A stretch of 34,131 nt of DNA from Chara braunii (lineage: Eukaryota; Streptophyta; Charophyceae; Charales; Characeae): the NCBI GenBank assembly GCA_003427395.1, contig BFEA01000298.1, positions 1,807,884 through 1,842,014 of the forward strand, read 5' to 3'. Made by a program: the position numbers and the translations under genes. The notes beneath the pieces were generated by a model that searched no databases, had not been told where the DNA came from, and saw only the letters and a list, made by a program, of their open reading frames with translations. Positions 1 to 6,902 of the stretch are shown one piece after another (the first letter of the stretch is position 1; every line of letters begins with the position of its first letter).

Positions 1-193
1 ACACAACCTCCTGATCACTCGGAAACAGTCTGCCACAGTCATGTTTTGTTTGAGTGTATAGCGAATAAGACGACCAAAAAAAAAAAAAACAAAAAAAAAA
101 CCCTGCAGTGTAACAACAACAGCCCCGCCCCCCTGTTCGTCCCTCTCCTCTGCCGCAGCGTGGCTGCGGCGGGTCCACTTGTTCCACTAATGA

Positions 194-229
194 GCGCGGA
201 TGTGGCTGCTACGGGGTTCCCCGTAATAC
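194..229 (+). repeat. Left arm of a 36-bp inverted repeat pair
   Basis: This 36-bp segment recurs in inverted orientation at 2523-2558 with 34 of 36 positions identical by eye. The shared core includes GGATGTGGCTGCTACGGGGT. Both copies end inward with GTAATAC. The arrangement resembles terminal inverted repeats of a DNA element about 2.36 kb long, but no transposase is visible between them, and two independent insertions in opposite orientation are equally possible. Confidence 0.7.
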
Positions 230-630
230 TACACGGACAATGAAAAAGGCTTGGGAAAAAAAAAAAGGGCTCCCTCGGCTACAAACCATATTCACAAAAC
301 ACAAAAGAAAGAATATGGCGGTGTATCTTTCCATGTATAAGGGAAGATTCAGTCTCATTTGCACCCTTCCTTTATTTCTTTTTTACGTGGTTTGCACAGT
401 TAGTCAGCTTTGTTCGCAGGGGTCCCCTGGGGCTAGGACCCACTAGCCAAGTCTTTCCACGCGGAGGCCGCGCTTTCTATCATGTGTGGCCACCGGCGAC
501 CCTTCTTGCCCGTCTATGATGTGGGATCTGGACGGCCGACATGATTTTGAGTGGGATCACTTTTGAGGGCGCCTTTTCCCTCCAATCCGCAGCAAAGAAT
601 AGAATAAGGGCCTCGTTCCATTACCCTCGA

Positions 631-677
631 CTTGAAAAAATCTCAAAGGCGGCGCCTTTCCACTACGCCCTTGAGAT
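631..677 (-). repeat. Fold-back repeat unit, minus copy
   Basis: Read on the minus strand, this unit starts ATCTCAAGGGCG and ends GCCTTTGAGATTTTTTCAAG. The same layout is seen on the plus strand at 1044-1086. The CTCAAGGGC/GCCTTTGAG halves are near-complementary, so the unit can fold back on itself. It is probably a short non-autonomous repeat; the family is not recognised. Confidence 0.55.
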
Positions 678-681
678 TTGC

Positions 682-704
682 TAATCACTATTGAAAAGTG
701 ATTA
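682..704. repeat. Perfect 8-bp hairpin
   Basis: TAATCACT (682-689) and AGTGATTA (697-704) are perfect reverse complements separated by 7 bases. It lies next to a fold-back unit and may be part of the same repeat. It lacks the T-run of a terminator and no gene precedes it. Confidence 0.5.
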
Positions 705-918
705 AGGTTCCCGCCTCAATGAACTCCCTCTCTGAAACTCAAGGGCGCCCGTAGGGTGCACAGGCAAAGCAGGCGAATTTTCGAGCCACCTCCCAGAGGT
801 GACTTGAATTTCCTTGGAAACGGCGCCAACATGCGCTGCCAGTTTACGTTCAGTCTTCCCGTCTGGTCTTTTTTTTTTTTTTTTTTTTTTTCACAATTGT
901 GGTTGTCCTGGTCCAGCT

Positions 919-1045
919 ATGACGACTTGTAGTATTTTCTAATTACGTTTAGGGGCTGCACATTTTCCCACTCCTTTTGCGAGCGGGAACTGCAGGGTGT
1001 AGTGGAACGATGACGGCTTGTAGTATGTTTGAATTACGTGTAGGC
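919..1045 (+). repeat. Pair of diverged direct repeats
   Basis: Segments 919-954 and 1010-1045 align over 36 bases with about 30 identities; both contain CTTGTAGTAT and AATTACGT. Spacing is 91 bp. The second copy runs straight into the fold-back unit at 1044. This is a local duplication or two copies of the same repeat terminus. Confidence 0.5.
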
Positions 1046-1086
1046 TCAAGGGCGCCTGTAAGGCTGCCCTTGAGATTTTTTTCAAG
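1044..1086 (+). repeat. Fold-back repeat unit, plus copy
   Basis: CTCAAGGGC (from 1045) and GCCCTTGAG (ending about 1074) are perfect 9-bp reverse complements, followed by ATTTTTTTCAAG. The same unit is found inverted at 631-677, and a partial copy (CTCAAGGGCGCCCGTA) lies at 738-753. This points to a short palindromic interspersed repeat family. Confidence 0.6.
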
Positions 1087-1398
1087 TTGAGATTTTTTTC
1101 AAGTTGTCATTTTCGTTCGTGCTTTCGCAGTGGTGGGAAGTTGCGTTTTTGAGGATTTGAAAAAGGGGGGGGGGAGGGGGGGTTGTGACTTCGTTACAGT
1201 GTTTTTTTTTTTTTTTCAGTTCAAAAATCATGAAAAGAAATAAAAGGAGGCATTTAGGTCCTCTTCCTGTTTTGTTTCAGGGATGCTGACAGCAAGTCTA
1301 CCTGCGCTCAACGGAAGGGAACATAGTAAGGGCGTCGCGGCACGGGACACGAAACGAAAAACGAAACGACTGCATCTTGCTGCATAAAATGGCCAGGT

Positions 1399-2160
1399 TC
1401 ATCGATTTTCTATAAATAGTGATGACTGTATTTTGCCACCTTTCGTGGGGAGATGCACTCGTGTCGATTTCGTTTCGTGTGCCGTGCGGCGAGACCCTAA
1501 GGCCCTCCTACTCCGCTTCGCGTTTTGGGTCTCGGGTCGCAAGCAAGGTTCACAATTGGCAAACTGTTCCCAGTCGGGATTATGGCCACAGTACATGCCT
1601 TCAAACAAGCCGGTGATGTGTGGGTGCACAGCCTGTACTATCCACAGTCCTTGTCTACTGGTAGCACTTTCTTTTCTTTTAAACCTGATTTCCTTTCCTT
1701 GTAATATTTTCCCTTCTCGTTTAAAAACACAAAAAAGCGTCCTATGAGGGCCTCTCCACACCACTCTTGAAACAGGGAAATGTGTTCGAGAGCTGTCCGA
1801 CGATTTCAAGAGTTGTATTTAAAAAAAAAAAAAAAAAAGAGTTGTATTTTCAAGAGTTTCTGGGCCCTTGCCACACAGCACTCTGGAAACGGTGACAGTG
1901 CAAAAAGACAAAGGATGCAAAAAGACAATCGTACAGCTTTGGTGTTTTTGAATGGCATCAATCATGAAAAATGGAAGAGCCCCTCAAGGGTTCGGCCAAG
2001 GACGCTTGAAAAGGCAGGAGTTGCAGGCTGCCAGGCGGGGGTTTCCAATCTTTCAAGAGCCCCCCTTGAAAGAAAGGGGGTTTCAAGAGCCAGGCTGCCA
2101 CTCTGACAGCTCTTGACTGCCCCAAGTTTCAAGAGTTTCTGTGTGGCCACACAGCAGCTC
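1399..2160. repeat. Mosaic of MITE-like fragments
   Basis: The stretch has no credible gene. At 1451-1465 it carries, inverted, the GACACGAGTGCAT motif that recurs at about 3528 and, degenerate, near 3745. At 1750-1775 it has CCACACCACTCTTGAAAC, the end motif of the MITE-like copies at 3209 and 3589. TTTCAAGAG recurs at about 1804, 1851, 2048, 2090 and 2127. The segments at 1851 and 2127 are diverged copies, each reading into a CCACACAGCA motif. A 14-bp perfect palindrome (TGTGTGGCCACACA) lies at about 2141-2154. Confidence 0.45.
1809..1849 (+). repeat. Poly(A) tract flanked by 12-bp direct repeats
   Basis: AGAGTTGTATTT occurs at 1809-1820 and again at 1838-1849, separated by a pure run of 17 A. 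A poly(A) between perfect direct repeats is the expected footprint of a target-primed reverse transcription event in which only the tail was copied. Repeat slippage is an alternative, but it does not easily explain a 12-bp non-simple repeat. Confidence 0.6.
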
Positions 2161-2465
2161 TTAAAAATGAGTTTTAGGTAGGCAGCCAGGGGCTTAGGAT
2201 TTTGTTAGACATATAGGAAGGTTGGAATGTCCAGTAGGTACTGGCAGAATAGTTGTAGTCTTAGGAAATGCGCAGCCAAAGAGCTGCTGGGTCTGTAGAA
2301 AAGACCTGCAGGCTTTCACCCTGTAAGCTAAGCTGGATGATGCTTCCAGATATCTGTCGTGAACCGGGACGTATTGTGCAGGACCCCGGCCTCCGAATGA
2401 TTATTGAGTAATTTGATGTTGAATTTTGTGAAAATAAGGCTAATTTTTTAAGCCCAACCAATTCA
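2161..2465 (+). mobile_element. Truncated LINE 3' end (diverged copy)
   Basis: The segment at about 2322-2420 aligns with the last 80-100 bases of the LINE ending near 10137. Both have AGCTGG.TGATGCT.CCAG followed by GGACCCCGGCCTC or GGTCCCCGGCCTC and then an AT-rich tail. The sequence upstream to about 2161 may be more of the same 3' UTR but cannot be aligned confidently. No ORF2 remnant is visible, so this is a severely 5'-truncated copy of a related subfamily. Confidence 0.55.
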
Positions 2466-2522
2466 ATTACCTGTCAAATCTGGACAGGACGGCCTTTCAG
2501 GCCTTTTTTTATTGTCATTATT

Positions 2523-2558
2523 GTATTACAGGGAACCCCGTAGCAGCCACATCCGTGC
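2523..2558 (-). repeat. Right arm of the 36-bp inverted repeat pair
   Basis: This is the inverted partner of 194-229, with two mismatches (GCAC for GCGC, and CCCTG for CCCCG). It is followed by a small local array (2576-2616) in which CAGGTG...CGATACC is repeated and ACCTGCTACAGCAGGT forms a 7-bp hairpin. Confidence 0.7.
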
Positions 2559-3208
2559 CCATGCGGGAGCTGCACCCACCAGCAGGTGCGATACCTGCTA
2601 CAGCAGGTGGGCGATACCGGCTAGGGGTCAGCGAGTAGCATCAGGACAGAGCTTCTTCGATGGGCCAGTCACTGTGCCTCCCCTCAGGTGGTGGTCCCCT
2701 CCCCCTATGAACATCAGCAGTCTCTGCTCAATGCCACTCGGGAGGACCAACGGCGGTGGTGTGAGGACTTCAGAAAAAAAAAAGAAAAAAAAAAGAGTGG
2801 TGTGGCGAGGTCCTAACCCTTAGGAGCAGGGGCCAATTCCCACTAGAGGCGTTGAGGTACCTCAACGCCTGAATCTGGACGTGTTTGTGGAGACCTGCAG
2901 ATCAGGAAACTCAACACCATTTCTGCACATCTCTGCAAAAGCGTCTGGATTCAGGCGTTGAGGTAGCTCAACGCTGCTATTGGGACTTGGCCCCAGCGGT
3001 AGGTATGTAGGTAGGTAGTGAAGTTGAATTGAGGGACTATACTCACACGAGGACTTTTCTAAATGTATCTGACTGCATTTACAGCCGGGATCCGGATGAA
3101 TCTGGACGCAATTGCGTCCACAGGTTAGAGAAAAAGGTCCTAGCGTGTGTATGCCCTGAAAGAATTTGAAAGATGATGAATGAAAGATTTCAGATTTGAG
3201 ATGAGAAA
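2559..3208. other. Gene-free stretch
   Basis: No coding region is supported. It contains a short A-rich run (2774-2794), the MITE-end motif inverted at about 2797-2815 (GAGTGGTGTGGCGAGG), and the pair CGTTGAGGTACCTCAACGCC (2849-2868) and GCGTTGAGGTAGCTCAACGC (2955-2974). Both of the latter are near-perfect palindromes and about 106 bp apart, bracketing a short segment. These look like small repeat termini. Confidence 0.4.
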
Positions 3209-3330
3209 GGGCATCGCCACACCACTCCCGAAATGTGATAAAGACAAAAATGTGGCGGGTTAATCTGGTCATTTTCTAGAGAGAGGTTCATTCTCACTTT
3301 TCAAATTTCGAGAGGGGTGTCGTGATGCCC
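3209..3330. mobile_element. MITE-like element, 122 bp
   Basis: The ends 3209-3238 and 3301-3330 form imperfect 30-bp terminal inverted repeats, both starting GGGCATC and containing CGAAAT (about 25 of 30 paired). The interior has no coding capacity. AAA flanks each side and could be a 3-bp target duplication, which is weak evidence in A-rich sequence. The same end motif recurs at 3589, 1750 and, inverted, 2797, consistent with a dispersed family. Confidence 0.6.
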
Positions 3331-3356
3331 AAAGTGTAGTGGCACGACATGCACAC

Positions 3357-3494
3357 TTTTTTTTTTCTTTTTTTTTTTTTCTTTTCGGTCCTCTCGTGGC
3401 GCCTTCAGGAAAAACGTGGCCTCTGGCCTCTCCCACCCACCCAAAGAAAAAAAGAAAAAAAAAAAGAAAAAAGAAAAGAAAAGAAAAGAAAAAC
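3357..3494. repeat. T-rich/A-rich low-complexity fold-back
   Basis: A TTTTC-type run (3357-3385) is followed about 60 bp later by an AAAAG-type run (3443-3491). The two can pair as a long imperfect stem around a GC-richer centre. Translations are poly-Phe or poly-Lys and are not genes. Confidence 0.6.
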
Positions 3495-3588
3495 GTGGCA
3501 AGGAAATGCGCGGTCGGACCGAAAAAGACACGAGTGCATTTCCCTAAGAAAATGGCAAGATGCATGCCTTACCACCATGACAGGCAAT

Positions 3589-3700
3589 CGCCACACCACT
3601 CTCGAAATGTGCAAAATGAGAATGACCCTCCTCGCTAAAACGTGGCCAGATGTGCCCGCCACATGTTTTGTCGTTTTCACATTTCTAGAGTGATGTGGGG
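3589..3700. mobile_element. MITE-like element, second copy
   Basis: The left end at 3589-3617 (CGCCACACCACTCTCGAAAT...) and the right end at 3673-3700 are imperfect inverted repeats; read from the minus strand the right end gives CCACATCACTCTAGAAATG. The left end matches the 3209 element closely. It is preceded by the GACACGAGTGCAT...GGCAAGATGCATGCC motif (3528-3570), a related form of which lies inverted just beyond the right end (3715-3760). A larger composite repeat may therefore span about 3528-3760. Confidence 0.5.
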
Positions 3701-3951
3701 GGGGTTTACAGTAAGGCATGCATCTTGCCACTCTGCGCGGGAATGTGTGCTCGAACTCTTTTCGTCTCAACAGGGGTGTGACGAGGCCCCATGAACTGTT
3801 CATAAGTGACAAGGCACGTGCTTGAACCCATGTGATGGAACGCAGGGACCGCGCTCCACCGGTCAACGAATGTCGAAATTGAGAATGAATCCACCGCTAG
3901 AACGTGGAAAGATACATTGGCATCGTTTGTCTTTTGCGCACGCGGAGAGTA

Positions 3952-4045
3952 GTGCAGCGGGACATCCGTTCAAATTGTAACGATACAGAGAAGATTAGCA
4001 TGGCCCTGCGCAAGGATGACACGCATAAATCGAGAAATGGTCCGA
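3952..4045 (+). ncRNA. U6: U6 spliceosomal snRNA copy, probably a retro-pseudogene
   Basis: The stretch from ACATCCG to GAAATGGTCC follows plant U6 snRNA. It includes the ACAGAGA box that pairs with the 5' splice site (3985-3991), the AGC catalytic triad (3997-3999), GCGCAAGGATGACACGCA, and the plant-type 3' part CATAAATCGAGAAATGGTCC. Departures: the 5' stem-loop is degraded, one C is missing from the GGCCCC run (a position normally involved in U4/U6 pairing and the internal stem-loop), and the Pol III T-run is absent; the sequence reads GGTCCGAAGCCC instead. I also see no clear plant snRNA upstream element or TATA at the expected distance. A LINE 3' tail follows within about 100 bases. U6 identity is nearly certain; activity is unlikely. 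Confidence 0.88.
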
Positions 4046-4055
4046 AGCCCAATAT

Positions 4056-4253
4056 TCCGCTAGAACATGTAAGGTAAAACGCCTTTATAGGACTGTAGGA
4101 TAGTAAAAGGTTGTAGGGTAGCAAAGTAGTGCTTTTATTTGTGTCTGTTGGTCAGCCAGGTTGGTCTGGTCTCAGTTTGCTTTTATGCTGTGTTTATCTC
4201 TCCGGGTTGAATTGTGAGGTCCCCGGCCTCGAACATTATTTTGGTTTAATAAT
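4056..4253 (+). mobile_element. LINE 3' tail joined to the U6 copy
   Basis: TCCGGGTTGAATTGTGAGG through CCCCGGCCTCGA (about 4201-4232) is identical to the 3' terminal module of the full LINE at about 10086-10118, and the AT-rich tail after it is similar. Upstream, CTCAG..TG......ATGCTG also aligns loosely, so the copy belongs to a sister subfamily. It begins soon after the U6 sequence, giving the U6-plus-truncated-LINE structure expected from template switching during reverse transcription. The 10-bp word CCGCTAGAAC lies on both sides of the U6 (about 3892 and 4058) and may be a target duplication, although about 50 bases separate the left copy from the U6 start. Confidence 0.65.
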
Positions 4254-4699
4254 ACAAATCGTCTGTCTGCGCTAATTCTGCGCTATCGACGCGCCGAACT
4301 AGCGCTTCGGGTTAGCTCTACACGAGAGCTTTAGGCCGGGGGAGCGCGGCGGATGATGCGATTTCGAGTTCTAAGCTGGCGTCGTCAGCGGTAGTAGCTG
4401 AACTGGTCTACCGAGTTACCACCACCATGATGATACCTTGGTAATCCCGATACGTCTCGCCGGTGAAGACCGTGCAACCTCAGAACAGGGAGACTGTGGC
4501 GGGTTGGCCAGCCCCGGTTGCTAGTAGAGCTCATGCTAAGGAGGTGCGAGAGAATATGTGAGTTAAAGAGAAGTCGCGTTGGGTGTGCGCCGGATGCCGT
4601 CCGCCTCTCAGATGTAGGTTGGGGAATAGCACCGAATCTGGATCAGGAGGGTTATTAGTGGGAGAACTACGAGAACGCAGAGGGAAACAATAACAAATA
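4254..4699 (+). other. LINE 5' UTR
   Basis: This non-coding, GC-richer leader precedes the ORF1 ATG. It begins after the AT-rich tail of the upstream LINE copy and includes GCGCTAATTCTGCGCTATCG-type sequence. It ends with an A-rich segment (GGGAAACAATAACAAATA) just before the ATG, a favourable plant start context. It probably holds the element's internal Pol II promoter, as is usual for L1 families, but no promoter motif is clear. Confidence 0.5.
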
Positions 4700-6902
4700 A
4701 TGGCAAGTCAAAACGGTACAGAAGGGAGGAACAGCAGAGGGGAGGACAGGTCGCCCCCACCTCAAGGAGAGATCCCGATCTCAGAAGAAGATAGGGTGAA
4801 GTTTCTCATTGCCAAATGTTACGAAGAAGGGATATTCCCCGAGAGGCTGAGGCAGGGGAAATTTATTTTTGAGAATGGAGTAAGGATATTTGTGGTGGAC
4901 AAACAAGTGGGGGAATTGACTACGGAATGGTTGAAAGAGAGAACCGTCACGATAATTTTTCAAGGGGAAGTGAGGTCACTACCGGTGAAAATAAGGGAGG
5001 ACCTGATACGGGCATATGAGAATTGCTGGATGAGGACTCGAACCTTCAGCAGAGCACCGAAAAGAGGCAGGCTACACTCGGAGGGTCCGAATGTGATGTC
5101 GTACGTGGCTATGTCGAGGGAGGTGGCACAGTGGATGGTAAATAAGGGCGAAGACAAGGTGGTGATCAGAGGAGTGGCCTATAAATTGCTGTTTAAACCG
5201 TGGATGACATGGCTGGAGTTGGAAGAACGGAGGCGCCTGGAAGACGCTTCAAAATTTTGGGTCATGGCCCTGCGTGTTCCTCCGCGGGCGATGTTCCTTA
5301 TCGCGGACATGGTGGAGCAGAGCATGGGGAGGATCATTAATACAATCCCTCCACAACCAGATGCAACAAGGCCAAAACTTATGAATATGAAGTTTGAACT
5401 TGTGCCAGAGGCAGAGGGAGCATTTGAACCATGCTCCCGGTACGGTTGGACGACGGGGAGAATATCAATATCGAATTTGTCTGCAAACACACACCGTACT
5501 GCGATCGCTGCCGCTGGTGGAATCACACAGCTACGGATGGGTGTTCGAAGCTTCGACAACAATTTGGTGAACAAGGGGAAGCCCCTGGAACAGCGGATAA
5601 CTTTTCCGCCAGGAACGCTCAAGGAAGAAGATATGATAGGCCAGATTTGAACGCAAGTATAACAGGTGGCATCAGAGAAGCGGCAATAGATTTCCCCGAA
5701 GTCATCCCACACCAAACGGTGGCGGAATCTTCATTGGGAGCGGCGACAAAAATTCAACACCAGCAGCAACGGCAAGGCAATTCAATGAGCCAAGGAAGAT
5801 CCAGATTGCCTACAAGAGAAGAAGCAAGTGTTATTAACCAACCTTGGATGCCGCCATCGGATCATCCGGTGCTAGAGTACAACGGTGAACAACACCTCGA
5901 TCCGAATAATCGGATGTTAGGAGCAGATATACCGTTCGACGATCGAAGTTTGGGGGGAAGCCACGCGTGGCAGCCTACAGTGATGGAAGTAGCAAGAATC
6001 CTAGCAGATGAGATGCTAAGGCAAAGACTGGCAGTACAGGGAATAAACGTGGGTCAATGGGGGGGTGAAGGAGGATCCAGGGATTTGTCAATCGTGCCTG
6101 CACAAGGCGGGGGACAGAGAGTCATGGGTACTGGACTAGGGGAACAACATAACAAACGACTCAGGGGGGATGGTGTCCGCAGAACACAGGGCAGAGATGG
6201 GAGACGAAGAACGTCGGCGGAAGAAGAGGAGGGATAAGCAGATCTGGAAGACTCAGAGGAGGAAGAGGAAGAGGAGAAGAATGAGGAAGATTCTCCAAGA
6301 GACATTCAAGTTTGGGCGATAGTGCGATCGAGGGAGGATCAGGCAATGGAGGATAATTTGATCCTCCCGTTCGTCTGCACTTTGCAAGGGCAGGAGATCT
6401 ACGTGCTGTGTGTACGCACGAAGACGGCAAGCATGTAATGCCAACCAGTTATATCATTGAAATTCCATCTCCCCAGTTCGTGATAATGAAGGTTAGACAG
6501 TTGTTCAACGAACGGTTTGTTTTTCGGCTATTTCCGGAGGATCCAGTTACGAGGATTTCGGTGGACCTGCATGGAGGGGGCAAAGCAAGGTATTCAGTTC
6601 CATTGGTGGATGCTCGTATACCACCAGAGCTGTGGATGAATATTGGATCGGTAAATCTGGTCGGTATTCCTCTACTAAGACTTTTTCTGTCTGACCTCAA
6701 TGGAGAATTGGAGGGAGTCTCAGTGGAACCAGGCATGACAGCAACGCTGCTACAACGGCTGAACGGAGAACTGTCGAAGAGAAGGAATTTATCGTCGGCC
6801 TACTTTGCTGAAGTGCTGAGCAGCAGATGGCCGGAGGCAGTGCCGGCCCCAGGGCAAATCCAGTCTGCAGCCCTCCACATGGTACCCTATGGGGCGAATT
6901 AA
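4700..6902 (+). pseudogene. LINE ORF1, RNA-binding protein, frameshifted
   Basis: ORF1 proteins of plant L1 elements bind the element RNA. The first 316-codon frame starts at a good ATG (4700) and has a basic, structured N-terminal region reminiscent of the DUF4283-type domain of plant retroelements. A frameshift near 5430-5440 moves the reading into another frame, where CDRC....H.....C (5500-5544) forms a CCHC-type zinc knuckle with spacing C-x2-C-x4-H-x5-C, one residue longer than usual before the last Cys. That frame reaches a TAA at 6235-6237 and then continues through an acidic, Glu-rich stretch. A second shift near 6430 leads into a frame running to TAA 6900-6902. Altogether about 730 codons, long for an L1 ORF1, with an extra C-terminal block of about 160 residues I do not recognise. 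Its end overlaps the ORF2 ATG by 14 bases. Confidence 0.75.

Larger units (their letters stand above)
1..1395. other. Gene-free repeat-bearing stretch
   Basis: I see no convincing coding region here. The stretch holds A-rich and T-rich runs (about 76-101, 868-891 and 1203-1216), one arm of a 36-bp inverted pair, fold-back units built on CTCAAGGGCG, a short perfect hairpin and a pair of diverged direct repeats, listed separately. Short open frames exist but have low-complexity translations (poly-Lys, Pro/Leu runs) and no recognisable motif. Confidence 0.6.

Noticed and set aside
46-446. Two short plus-strand open frames
   Set aside because: Translations are Lys/Asn-rich or low complexity, with no motif; the region is repeat-rich and lacks other coding signs.
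1399-1809. 136-codon minus-strand frame
   Set aside because: It spans fragments of the MITE-like family (end motifs and GACACGAGTGCAT), so the openness is incidental.
3339-3866. Several overlapping frames on both strands
   Set aside because: They read poly-Phe/poly-Lys through the T/A-rich fold-back and MITE copies; no protein family.
5179-5715. 178-codon minus-strand frame
   Set aside because: It is the antisense of LINE ORF1, whose plus-strand frame has the zinc knuckle and the good start.
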